Position numbers and translations under genes: made by a program
Part shown: one piece after another, positions 1 to 5,919 of the stretch
Layout of the letters: the number at the start of each line of letters is the position of its first letter
Numbering within the stretch: the first letter of the stretch is position 1
NCBI GenBank assembly: GCA_003229755.1
Contig: QIFJ01000260.1
Location: 1-7,652, forward strand
Length of the DNA stretch: 7,652 bases
From: Pseudomonadota bacterium
GTDB taxonomy: Bacteria; BMS3Abin14
Direction of reading: 5' to 3'
The notes under the pieces: generated by a model
Seen by the model: only the letters and a program-made list of their open reading frames with translations
Database searches by the model: none
What the model was told of the DNA's origin: nothing

Positions 1-573
1 TTCGCGCCTCTTTACCATCCGGCGATGAAGGCAGTAGCGCCATTCCGGGCTGAAATGGGTTTCAGGACCCTGTTTAACATGATCGGGCCGCTTTGCAATC
101 CAGCCGGAGTCAGAAAGCAGCTCCTTGGTGTCTTTTCAGAAGACCTTCTGCCCCTTATGGCCGAGGTTCTGGGAAGGCTCGGGTGCGACAGGGCAATGGT
201 TGTCTCCTCACAAGACGGACTGGATGAGCTTTCCATAAGCTCTCCCACATCAGTCGCGGAGCTTGATGAAGCCGGCGATGTGACCTTTTACCAGATCGAT
301 CCGGTATCCTTTGGCATTGGTCCTTACGAGAAAGGCTCCCTTGCAGGCGGGACTCCTGAGGAGAATGCTGAAATCTCCCTGGAATTCCTGAGCGGAGCAG
401 CGGGGCCGGTGAGAGATGCCGCCCTGCTTAACGCTGCTGCTGCCATCATGTTAGGGGGAAGTGTGAAAGACATGGCCGAGGGCCTTGAAGCCGCTGCTCA
501 GGCTGTGGATTCCGGCGCGGCGATGACAGTCCTGGAAAGGGTGAGAGACCTCTGCCGGGAGGATGCAGAGTGA
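1..573 (+). CDS. trpD: Anthranilate phosphoribosyltransferase, C-terminal part (5' end outside window)
   Basis: TrpD transfers the phosphoribosyl group of PRPP to anthranilate, the second step of tryptophan synthesis in the cytoplasm. The frame is open from the first base and ends at TGA 571-573, giving 190 residues. About 150 N-terminal residues, including the glycine-rich PRPP-binding loop, should lie upstream. Family signatures are present in order: FAPLYHPAMK near residue 1, then FRTLFNMIGPLCNPAG, which matches the TrpD RTLFN-GPL-NP motif. These are followed by DGLDELSISSPT (family GMDE-S) and LAGGTPEENAEI, the near-universal GGTPEEN motif. The stop overlaps the trpC start in GTGA (570-573), indicating translational coupling. 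The ATG at 25 is internal methionine in the conserved motif, not the start. Identity is very secure. Confidence 0.96.
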   Translation, partial: FAPLYHPAMKAVAPFRAEMGFRTLFNMIGPLCNPAGVRKQLLGVFSEDLLPLMAEVLGRLGCDRAMVVSSQDGLDELSISSPTSVAELDEAGDVTFYQIDPVSFGIGPYEKGSLAGGTPEENAEISLEFLSGAAGPVRDAALLNAAAAIMLGGSVKDMAEGLEAAAQAVDSGAAMTVLERVRDLCREDAE

Positions 574-1349
574 GCGGCGATTTCCTTCCGAGAGCGGCTG
601 ATTCAGCCGCAAGGAACGTTGCTGCCTGGAAAGAACGGTTCCGCCCGGAGAATGAACCCGGGGGAACTTCAGGAGTGGCTTTCCTTCCGGGTGAAGCGGC
701 AGGTTGCGGGGTGATCGCGGAGATAAAGATGAAGAGCCCGTCAGCCGGTGAGCTTATGGGCGGCAAAGATCCTGTCAAACTCCTTGGAGAGTATGAGTCA
801 GGAGGGGCCCAGGCAGTGAGCGTGGTCGTGGAGGAGCATTTCTTTGGCGGATCTCCCGAGCTCTTCATGGAAATAACTTCAAATACGACTCTGCCGGTTC
901 TGTGGAAAGATTTCGTTGTAGATGAGTTCCAGGTCGAGCTTGCGGCCCGCCTGGGTGCATCGGCCATCCTTCTCATCGAGTCCCTGCTCTCGGGGAGCGA
1001 TCTGGGAATAATGATCCAGAGGTGCAGGGCCAGGGGTTTGAGACCTTTAGTCGAGGTTCACGGAGAGGCTGCGCTCAAAAGAGCGCTCAATTCCGGAGCT
1101 GACCTTGTGGGTGTTAACAACAGGAACCTGAGAACCCTGGAGGTGGACCTTGAGATGTCCGAGCGCCTGGCAGGGCAAATAGGCGATGGGATAGCGGCGG
1201 TCGCGGAAAGCGGGATGAAAACAGCTGAAGATGTAGCCAGAATAGCCCGGCTGGGTTACAGGGCGGTGCTCATCGGGGAGGCATTGGTGACGAGTGACAG
1301 TGCTGTGCCGGGGCTTCGCGCTATGGTGGAAGCGGGGAAGAAGAGATGA
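570..1349 (+). CDS. trpC: Indole-3-glycerol phosphate synthase
   Basis: TrpC closes the indole ring, converting carboxyphenylamino-deoxyribulose phosphate to indole-3-glycerol phosphate. The 259-aa TIM-barrel protein has normal length for a stand-alone enzyme and is not fused to TrpF. Catalytic residues can be read directly. Glu51 and Lys53 lie in IAEIKMKSPSAG, the general-acid Lys113 in LWKDFVVDEFQV, and Glu162 in PLVEVHGEA. GVNNRNLRTLEVD and AVAESGMKTAEDV are the late-barrel motifs binding phosphate and substrate. The start is GTG at 570, supported by GGGAGG at 557-562 with a 7-nt spacer and by the GTGA overlap with the trpD stop. The gene ends in ATGA shared with trpF. It is clearly co-transcribed with its neighbours. 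No oddities were seen. Confidence 0.96.
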   Translation: MSGDFLPRAADSAARNVAAWKERFRPENEPGGTSGVAFLPGEAAGCGVIAEIKMKSPSAGELMGGKDPVKLLGEYESGGAQAVSVVVEEHFFGGSPELFMEITSNTTLPVLWKDFVVDEFQVELAARLGASAILLIESLLSGSDLGIMIQRCRARGLRPLVEVHGEAALKRALNSGADLVGVNNRNLRTLEVDLEMSERLAGQIGDGIAAVAESGMKTAEDVARIARLGYRAVLIGEALVTSDSAVPGLRAMVEAGKKR

Positions 1350-2008
1350 ATAACGGTTCACTGAAAGTAAAGATCTGCGGGCTAACCAGGGGGGAGGATG
1401 CCATCGCTGCCTGTGACCTTGGCGCTGATATTCTGGGGTTTAATTTTGTTCCCGGAAGCAGCAGGTATCTCAATCCTTATGCAGCCAGGGAAATGATCAG
1501 ATCCCTGCCGCCCTTCATTTCCAAGGTGGGAATTTTTTCGGGCGAGGATCTACGAGTGATAAACGAGCTGGTTGGTTTTCTGGGCCTGGATGCCGTGCAG
1601 CTGCATGGAGATGAGGACGAAAGGTTCTGTATGGGCATCAAGGCTCCAGTTATAAAGGCCCTTCGTGTGGGTTCGGCCGAAGATCTTGAGGGTCACTCCG
1701 GGTACGATGTATCCGCTTTTCTTCTGGACACCAGGGTCGAGGGTGAGCTGGGCGGAACGGGGAGGACATTCGACTGGAGGATCGCGGTGGATTTTGGGAA
1801 GAATAACAGAATATTTGTCGCTGGCGGGCTGACTCCTGATAATGTGGGTGAGGCGGTAAGGATACTGGAGCCTTTCGGAGTGGATACGGCCTCAGGGGTG
1901 GAGTCCGAACCGGGTGTAAAGGACCATGGCCTAATAGAGGAATTTATCAGAGCGGCCCGGTCTGCGGCCGCGGGAAATGGAGGAGAGACGAATGACATCG
2001 CCTGTTAG
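1346..2008 (+). CDS. trpF: Phosphoribosylanthranilate isomerase
   Basis: TrpF catalyses the Amadori rearrangement of phosphoribosylanthranilate, the step before TrpC. The protein has 220 aa, a normal length for a monofunctional (βα)8 enzyme. The catalytic cysteine is Cys11 in VKICGLT, and the catalytic aspartate is Asp128 in FLLDT. These correspond to Cys7 and Asp126 of well-studied homologues. AVQLHGDE and the C-terminal FVAGGLTPDNV and GVDTASGVE motifs, which form the phosphate-binding site, are also present. The ATG at 1346 overlaps the trpC TGA as ATGA, with an AG-rich stretch just upstream (GAAGAAGAG). Its last 17 bases overlap trpB and contain trpB's ribosome binding site nearby. The separate trpC and trpF genes contrast with the fused trpCF of enterobacteria. 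Confidence 0.96.
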   Translation: MNNGSLKVKICGLTRGEDAIAACDLGADILGFNFVPGSSRYLNPYAAREMIRSLPPFISKVGIFSGEDLRVINELVGFLGLDAVQLHGDEDERFCMGIKAPVIKALRVGSAEDLEGHSGYDVSAFLLDTRVEGELGGTGRTFDWRIAVDFGKNNRIFVAGGLTPDNVGEAVRILEPFGVDTASGVESEPGVKDHGLIEEFIRAARSAAAGNGGETNDIAC

Positions 2009-3185
2009 GATGCCGGCCGAAAGGGGCTTTTTCGGGTCCTTCGGCGGCCGGTATGTACCTGAGGTTCTGATTCCTGCTCTCGAGGAGCTTGAAAATGCCT
2101 TCAACGACGCTGTCGCTGATAAAGTATTTAACGGTGCTCTCAACACGGTTCTGGCGGATTATTCCGGACGTCCGACCCCCCTGACTACCGCAATGCGTTT
2201 TGCGGGCGCCCGGACTTCTTTCGTGCTGGAGCTGAAAAGGGAGGACCTGAATCATACCGGGGCCCACAAGATCAACAACACGCTTGGCCAGGTCATGCTC
2301 GCTGCCCGCATGGGCAAGGAAAGGATCATAGCGGAGACCGGAGCGGGCCAGCACGGTGTGGCTACGGCTACGGCGGCGGCCCTCTTCGGTCTGCCCTGCG
2401 CTGTCTTTATGGGAGTCGAGGATATTGCCCGGCAGGCCCTCAACGTGGAGAGGATGAGGCTTCTCGGAGCCGAGGTGATACCGGTGGAGAGTGGGGCCGG
2501 AACGCTGAAGGACGCGGTGAATGAAGCCATGAGAGATTGGGTGCGCAATGTTGCCGACACCTTTTATGTACTGGGCTCGGCGGTCGGACCGCACCCCTAT
2601 CCTGTGATGGTCCGGCATTTCCAGTCCGTTATCGGGATCGAAGCAAAGAAGCAGTTTCTGGAAAAACACGGACAGCTGCCGGATGTAGTTGTCGCATGCG
2701 TAGGAGGTGGCAGCAATGCGGCAGGGATCTTCTACGCCTTTCTGGATGATCCGGTCAGGCTCGCAGGTATCGAGGCAGGCGGCACCGGTGACGGTCCCGG
2801 CCGGCACGGCTCGTCTCTGGGTCTTGGCAGCCCGGGGATATTTCACGGCAGCCTCAGCTACATACTCCAGGATGATGACGGTCAGATCGTTACAGCCCAC
2901 TCCATATCGGCAGGGCTTGACTACCCCGGTGTGGGTCCGGAACACAGCAGCTGGATGACCTCCAGGCGGGTGGAGTATTTCAGGGTAAGAGATGAATCGG
3001 CCCTGGCTGCCACATCAGCGTTCACGCGCGACGAGGGAATACTGCCGGCGCTGGAAACAGCCCATGCCATCGCGTGGATAGGGGAGAGCGCGGCCGACCT
3101 CGCGGGAAGAAAAATCCTCTTGTGCCTCTCAGGCAGGGGGGACAAGGACATGGAGATCCTTATCTCCAGAGGGGCCCAGGTATGA
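1992..3185 (+). CDS. trpB: Tryptophan synthase beta chain
   Basis: TrpB is the PLP-dependent β subunit that joins indole to serine and works in an α2β2 complex with TrpA. With the ATG at 1992 it has 397 aa, typical for TrpB1. I chose this start over the in-frame ATG at 1977 because GGAGG at 1979-1983 sits 8 nt before it, and because the conserved N-terminus (GFFGSFGGRYVPE) begins soon after. The PLP lysine is Lys93 in LNHTGAHKINN, and Glu115 lies in AETGAGQHG, 22 residues later as in characterised enzymes. CVGGGSNAAG is the PLP-phosphate loop, followed by HSISAGLDYPGVGPEHS and LSGRGDKDM. The gene overlaps trpF by 17 nt and its TGA overlaps an ATG at 3182 (ATGA), the expected trpA start. No defects were seen. 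Confidence 0.97.
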   Translation: MTSPVRMPAERGFFGSFGGRYVPEVLIPALEELENAFNDAVADKVFNGALNTVLADYSGRPTPLTTAMRFAGARTSFVLELKREDLNHTGAHKINNTLGQVMLAARMGKERIIAETGAGQHGVATATAAALFGLPCAVFMGVEDIARQALNVERMRLLGAEVIPVESGAGTLKDAVNEAMRDWVRNVADTFYVLGSAVGPHPYPVMVRHFQSVIGIEAKKQFLEKHGQLPDVVVACVGGGSNAAGIFYAFLDDPVRLAGIEAGGTGDGPGRHGSSLGLGSPGIFHGSLSYILQDDDGQIVTAHSISAGLDYPGVGPEHSSWMTSRRVEYFRVRDESALAATSAFTRDEGILPALETAHAIAWIGESAADLAGRKILLCLSGRGDKDMEILISRGAQV

Positions 3186-3209
3186 ACCGGCTGAAGGAAA
3201 GCGCTGGCG

Positions 3210-3968
3210 GTGTTTCTTACTGCAGGCTTCCCGGAACCCGGTCTCGATGAGGAACTGGCCATGGCAGTCCTTGATGCGGGGGCCGACATTCTGGAGATAG
3301 GCTTTCCCTTCTCGGATCCGCTGGCTGACGGGCCTTTGATCCAGAGGGCGTCAAAGCTGTCGCTGGAAAACGGCACCACCCTCGAAAAATCGATCTCCCT
3401 TGCGGCAGCCCTGAGGAAAAAGACAGAGGCCCCTCTTGTGCTGATGGGTTACGCGAACCCGGTCTACCATATGGGTTATCCCGTGTTTGCGGACAGAGTA
3501 TCCGACGCCGGTGTGGATGGTGTGATAGTCGCCGACCTTCCGATGGATGAGTCCGGGCCCCTGAGAGATGAACTCAAGGGAAAAGATGTTTCCCTCATCC
3601 CCATGGCCGCTCCAAATACTTCCGATGCGAGACTGGATGAAATAATCAAAACCGGGTCCGGATTCCTGTACATCGTCTCCATGACTGGCCTCACCGGAGA
3701 TGCTTTCGAGGCCGAGGCGCCGTGGAGGAAGCTTGCCAGAATTGCCCGTGATAAAGGCTCCCTGCCGGTCTGTGTCGGGTTCGGGATAAGGAACGGTGAT
3801 GATGTGGTCCGCGCGGCCCGGGAAGCTGACGGCGTAATAGTGGGCAGCGCTGTTATATCCGCCATCTTCAGGGGACTTGAGGATGGCAGGGAGGCGGCTG
3901 TCGAAAATGCCGCCGACCTGGTGCGGGAACTGGCATCGGCCCTTGAAATGGAGTATCCTTTTGTTTAA
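3210..3968 (+). CDS. trpA: Tryptophan synthase alpha chain, with apparent 5' frameshift
   Basis: TrpA cleaves indole-3-glycerol phosphate and passes indole to TrpB. The body is intact: Glu29 in LEIGFPFSDP and Asp40 in LADGP match catalytic Glu49 and Asp60 of E. coli TrpA with the same spacing. Further motifs are SMTGLTGDAF, VCVGFGI and GVIVGSAVI. The uninterrupted frame reaches back only to a TGA at 3192-3194. Its only standard start is GTG 3210, which begins inside the first barrel strand (FLTAGFPEPG). The normal coupled start, ATG 3182, overlaps the trpB stop but is in another frame and ends after 22 codons at 3248-3250. Removing one A from the run at 3198-3200 would join them as MNRLKEALAVFLTAG, giving 261 aa, a normal TrpA length. 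This points to a one-base insertion, real or from assembly. A weak AAGGA at 3194-3198 could support GTG initiation. Confidence 0.9.
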   Translation: MFLTAGFPEPGLDEELAMAVLDAGADILEIGFPFSDPLADGPLIQRASKLSLENGTTLEKSISLAAALRKKTEAPLVLMGYANPVYHMGYPVFADRVSDAGVDGVIVADLPMDESGPLRDELKGKDVSLIPMAAPNTSDARLDEIIKTGSGFLYIVSMTGLTGDAFEAEAPWRKLARIARDKGSLPVCVGFGIRNGDDVVRAAREADGVIVGSAVISAIFRGLEDGREAAVENAADLVRELASALEMEYPFV

Positions 3969-3975
3969 TAGGGTC

Positions 3976-4002
3976 GCAAAAAGTCCGGGAGCGGCTTTTT
4001 GC
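3976..4002 (+). terminator. Probable terminator of the trp operon
   Basis: Eight bases after the trpA stop there is a hairpin. GCAAAAAG pairs with CTTTTTGC, and CCG (3985-3987) pairs with CGG (3992-3994) across a GGAG loop, with T3984 bulged. The A-tract/T-tract stem could work as an intrinsic terminator in either direction, although its GC core is short. This is inferred from structure and position; the same sequence may also be part of a dispersed repeat. Confidence 0.5.
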
Positions 4003-4010
4003 TTTCCTCA

Positions 4011-4059
4011 CGAATCGATGTCTTGCCAGCCATCGATTCGGGCACCCAAGCTCGGGTGC
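4011..4059. repeat. Two adjacent small hairpins after trpA
   Basis: CGAATCGATG (4011-4020) and CATCGATTCG (4031-4040) form a perfect 10-bp inverted repeat with a 10-nt loop. GCACCC (4042-4047) and GGGTGC (4054-4059) form a second stem with a 6-nt loop. With the preceding terminator-like hairpin this makes three stem-loops in a row. The set is bracketed by related 14-mers at 3973-3986 and 4074-4087 (12 of 14 identical), so the block may be one dispersed repeat unit. No coding potential was seen here. Confidence 0.55.
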
Positions 4060-4134
4060 GATGGTAATACAGTGTCGTAAATAGTCCATCCATAAAAAAT
4101 ATGCGTCTGCGTTAATCTTAAAGGAGCGTTCCGG

Positions 4135-4365
4135 ATGAAGGTCTTTACAAAGGATGAGTTGGCAAAGAACGACGGCAAGGAGGGCCGTCCCGCCTACGTG
4201 GCCTATATGGGCAAGGTCTACGATATGACCGGCACACTGGAGTCCGAACATGGTGATCACTATGGTCATAACTTCGGTGTGAACCTCACGGACGAGATGG
4301 ACGACGCTCCCCACAGCGACGGCCTGGTGTTCGAGAGGCCGGTAGTCGGTATATATGAAGAATAG
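4135..4365 (+). CDS. Small cytochrome b5-like heme-binding domain protein
   Basis: This 76-aa protein is a stand-alone cytochrome b5-like heme/steroid-binding domain, of the short type common in anaerobic bacteria and archaea. Family features in order are FTKDELAKNDGKEGRPAYVAY, then MGKVYDMTG (family GKVYDVT), then a His-rich stretch with His39, His42 and His45. NLTDEM (family DLT), APHSD with His60 and the closing RPVVGIYEE follow. His60 and one of the earlier histidines are the likely axial heme ligands by analogy. No signal peptide or membrane segment is visible, so it is probably cytoplasmic. The start is well supported by AGGAG at 4122-4126, 8 nt before the ATG. It is separated from trpA by hairpins and so is probably its own transcript, although I saw no clear promoter. 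Electron-carrier or heme-binding function is inferred; the partner is unknown. Confidence 0.85.
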   Translation: MKVFTKDELAKNDGKEGRPAYVAYMGKVYDMTGTLESEHGDHYGHNFGVNLTDEMDDAPHSDGLVFERPVVGIYEE

Positions 4366-4378
4366 AGCATTAGAACAT

Positions 4379-4412
4379 TGGAAATTAGATAGTGGAAATT
4401 CGAGATTCGAAT
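4379..4412. repeat. Degenerate seven-base-period array (TGGAAAT type)
   Basis: Consecutive 7-mers in one phase read TGGAAAT, a variant (TAGATAG), TGGAAAT again, then TCGAGAT and TCGAAT. The phase is kept although individual bases drift. A related array lies at 6752-6786. The array runs directly into palindromic element A1. Function is unknown; it resembles the short heptameric tandem repeats known in some bacterial genomes. Confidence 0.5.
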
Positions 4413-4490
4413 GGCCGGGCTTTTGGGTGTAATCACTCGCCTCCGCAACCCCCTTTTAGCTTCGCTTCGTGATTCACCAAAACCCCGGCC
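4413..4490. repeat. Palindromic element A, copy 1 (78 bp)
   Basis: The left arm (4413-4436) and right arm (4469-4490, GTGATTCACCAAAACCCCGG plus CC) are inverted copies with one mismatch and two one-base bulges. They enclose a 32-nt loop (4437-4468) containing CTCCGCAACCCCC and GCTTCGCTTC. A second copy at 6832-6909 matches 75 of 78 bases. The element lies 47 bp after the b5 gene stop. It could end transcription or be a small non-autonomous mobile element. No protein is encoded. Confidence 0.75.
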
Positions 4491-4538
4491 TGCAGCCATG
4501 GTATCGGAGTAACGGCGTACTGGGGTATGGGGGTAAAT

Positions 4539-4573
4539 CCCTCTCCCTTGATGGGAGAGGTTAGGAGAGGGTG
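4539..4573. repeat. CTCTCCC-type dispersed repeat
   Basis: CCTCTCCC (4540-4547) and GGGAGAGG (4553-4560) form an 8-bp stem with a TTGAT loop, followed by a second GGAGAGGGTGA. From memory, sequences of this form are widely dispersed intergenic repeats in proteobacterial genomes. The remaining spacer around it (4491-4538 and 4574-4718) shows no gene and no convincing promoter. A TTGACA at 4609-4614 lacks a suitably spaced -10. Confidence 0.5.
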
Positions 4574-4718
4574 AGTTACTGTAACTAGAAACCCGAAACT
4601 GCCGGACCTTGACATGGACACATTTAGAGCCCACAGTCAGATACTAAATCTTCTAATATTATGATATAGGTATTGCTGAATCAGTATCGTAAAATTGTAT
4701 GAAATCGGGAGGCTTAAA

Positions 4719-5090
4719 ATGAGAAAATTCTTCCTTCTGTTTGTCGCTTTGGTGATTATCAGTATTCCGGTCACCAGCGCCGCCCAGATAAGGTCCGCCG
4801 ATCTGATAGGTTTCGAGAAGGCCGAATACGTTACGGGGAAAGTGAGCCTGTCCGCTGACGGTGCCATGGTCATGGTCAGGGATCTTGCAACCAAATACAA
4901 CAAAACCCTTGTGATCTACCTTGCCAAGGGATTCGAGGCCGATGACAGCATCAAGGTAGGTGAGATCCTGCCGGGAACTACCGGCAATATGACCTTCGAC
5001 GCCCCTGCCGGGAACCTCGAGGAGATGGATTCCGTTGTTATCAGGGTTCCCGATTGGACCGTTCCTGTGGCGCTTGGAGTACTGAGATAA
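4719..5090 (+). CDS. Exported DM13-domain-like protein
   Basis: The protein has 123 aa. The ATG at 4719 is preceded by a strong GGGAGG (4707-4712, spacer 6); the in-frame TTG at 4695 lies before that site and is rejected. Residues 1-22 are a classical signal peptide (RK, a hydrophobic run, then PVTSAA) with likely cleavage before Gln23. The mature part follows the DM13 pattern: TGKVSLSADGAMVMVRDLAT, then KTLVIYLAKGFEADDSIKVG, then GEILPGTTGNMTFDAPAG, then DSVVIRVPDWTVPVALGVL. DM13 domains have been proposed to act in redox or electron transfer outside the cytoplasm. The cysteine often found near their C-terminal strand is replaced here (VIRVPDW), and the mature protein has no cysteine. The assignment is by pattern recognition. 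Placement beside a cytochrome b5-like gene is suggestive, but no shared operon is shown. Confidence 0.65.
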   Translation: MRKFFLLFVALVIISIPVTSAAQIRSADLIGFEKAEYVTGKVSLSADGAMVMVRDLATKYNKTLVIYLAKGFEADDSIKVGEILPGTTGNMTFDAPAGNLEEMDSVVIRVPDWTVPVALGVLR

Positions 5091-5094
5091 TTCT

Positions 5095-5173
5095 GGGGTC
5101 AGGTCCTGCCTTCTTACCTTTACAGACAGGGTTACAAATATTTGGAAAAGGTAAGAAGGCAGGACCTGACCCC
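5095..5173. repeat. REP-like element with perfect 27-bp stem
   Basis: The left arm at 5095-5121 begins GGGGTCAGGTCCTGCC; the right arm at 5147-5173 is its exact inverse. The loop is 25 nt (5122-5146). The element starts 5 bp after the stop of the DM13-like gene and ends 8 bp before the ATG of the next. From memory, palindromes beginning GGGGTCAGGTC are associated with IS200-like REP-associated tyrosine transposases. No such transposase is in the window. The structure may also act as a terminator or stabilise the upstream mRNA. Confidence 0.8.
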
Positions 5174-5181
5174 GATTAACC

Positions 5182-5748
5182 ATGGGATACCGCTCCGGCA
5201 TATACGTAAGCAGACATCCTATACACCTTGAAAAAGACCTTGCCGAACGCCTTGAAGGGTATGGTCTTTTTATTTCCGCCTCCCGGAAAGATACTGACCA
5301 GGAAATCTCCCCGGAGGACATGGTCCTCGTCCTTACCCAATGGCGTGGGGGGTGGAGCCGTATCCAGGTCTCCCACGAAGATCCCAGATCCCGGCTCGTG
5401 CTTGATGCCATCACGCTGGATGAACCCATCGAAAGGGTCATTCACTGTAGATATGAACCGGACCGGCATGAGTTTTCGTATTCCTATTTCCTGGCCGGGA
5501 AGGTTGTTGAGGCCTTTTCCAGCGCTGGCGCTGCCATGCCCGCGGTGGAGTTCATCTCCGATCTGAGGACAGTACCTCTCCATAGTATGGTTGAAAGCAG
5601 AAGGTTCATGATCGAATCGCTGAAAGGGCTGGGAATAGAACCTTATGAAACTGTCCCTCCTGAAGAGGGCGACATACGGATAGTGCTCTCGTCGGCAAAA
5701 GAATCAGTGCTCAAGAAGCTGCTGGGAGCGCTGTGGAGTGGGGGGTGA
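5182..5748 (+). CDS. Uncharacterised 188-aa protein
   Basis: I do not recognise this family. The frame runs from ATG 5182 to TGA 5746-5748 and is closed upstream by TGA 5167-5169 inside the REP-like hairpin, so no earlier start exists. No Shine-Dalgarno is visible before ATG 5182. An in-frame ATG at 5320 has CCGGAGGAC just before it and would give a shorter protein. The product looks soluble, with no signal peptide or membrane segment. It has mixed charge, aromatic-rich stretches (QWRGGWSRIQV near 54-64; EFSYSYF near 97-103) and a C-terminal segment starting near VESRRFMIESLKGLGIEPYE that resembles an α/β domain. Base composition resembles the neighbouring genes. The hairpin may have inserted at the 5' end and removed the native leader or some N-terminal codons. 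It converges with the UPF0316 gene. Confidence 0.6.
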   Translation: MGYRSGIYVSRHPIHLEKDLAERLEGYGLFISASRKDTDQEISPEDMVLVLTQWRGGWSRIQVSHEDPRSRLVLDAITLDEPIERVIHCRYEPDRHEFSYSYFLAGKVVEAFSSAGAAMPAVEFISDLRTVPLHSMVESRRFMIESLKGLGIEPYETVPPEEGDIRIVLSSAKESVLKKLLGALWSGG

Positions 5749-5760
5749 TTGTGTGAGCGC

Positions 5761-5827
5761 GTCCAAGGTCCAAGGCCTGCCAAGTCGAAGCTTTATGCGA
5801 AGACTGGTCCAATGTCCAACGTGCAAA
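5761..5827. repeat. Seven-base-period repeats (GTCCAAG type)
   Basis: GTCCAAG occurs twice in tandem at 5761-5774. In-phase 7-mers GTCCAAT, GTCCAAC and GTGCAAA follow at 5807-5827. The 5761-5774 pair is nearly the inverse of 5887-5900 (13 of 14, the exception a possible G-U pair), so the two ends of this spacer between converging genes could form a long stem. No gene is present. Confidence 0.55.
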
Positions 5828-5840
5828 ACGTAATTACCAG

Positions 5841-5870
5841 TCATTGCGAGGAACTCAGTGACGAAGCAAT
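5841..5870. repeat. CATTGCGAGG...GACGAAGCAAT dispersed repeat
   Basis: The sequence begins TCATTGCGAGGA and ends GTGACGAAGCAAT, with ATTGC/GCAAT inverted ends. From memory this matches a very widespread bacterial intergenic repeat. It lies in the middle of the spacer between two converging genes and between two seven-base-period arrays. Confidence 0.6.
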
Positions 5871-5883
5871 CCTGTGGCTCGTT

Positions 5884-5918
5884 GATCTTGGATCTTGGAC
5901 ATAGGATCTTGGATCTCG
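5884..5918. repeat. Five seven-base tandem units (GATCTTG type)
   Basis: Five consecutive 7-mers fill this stretch. Units 1, 2 and 4 are GATCTTG; unit 3 is GACATAG and unit 5 is GATCTCG. The array ends immediately before the stop codon of the - strand UPF0316 gene. The reverse complement (CAAGATC) is the same family as the units at 5761-5774 in opposite orientation. Confidence 0.65.
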
Positions 5919-5919
5919 G

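Noticed and set aside
1947..2945. Long open frame on the - strand (332 codons)
   Set aside because: It lies antisense to trpB, whose protein and start are unmistakable; the translation resembles no family and has antisense-type composition.
3182..3250. Small peptide gene of 22 codons starting at the trpB stop
   Set aside because: It is better explained as the displaced natural start of trpA, because removing one A restores a normal TrpA N-terminus.
4609..4637. Promoter with consensus TTGACA at 4609-4614
   Set aside because: No -10-like sequence occurs at 15-19 bp; the nearest TACTAA (4642-4647) is too far away.
4659..5441. Open frame on the - strand (260 codons)
   Set aside because: It covers the DM13-like gene, the REP-like hairpin and the start of the next + strand gene. 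The signal peptide and strong ribosome binding site support the + strand instead.
5761..5918. CRISPR array
   Set aside because: The repeats are only seven bases, degenerate and contiguous, with no spacers and no cas genes.
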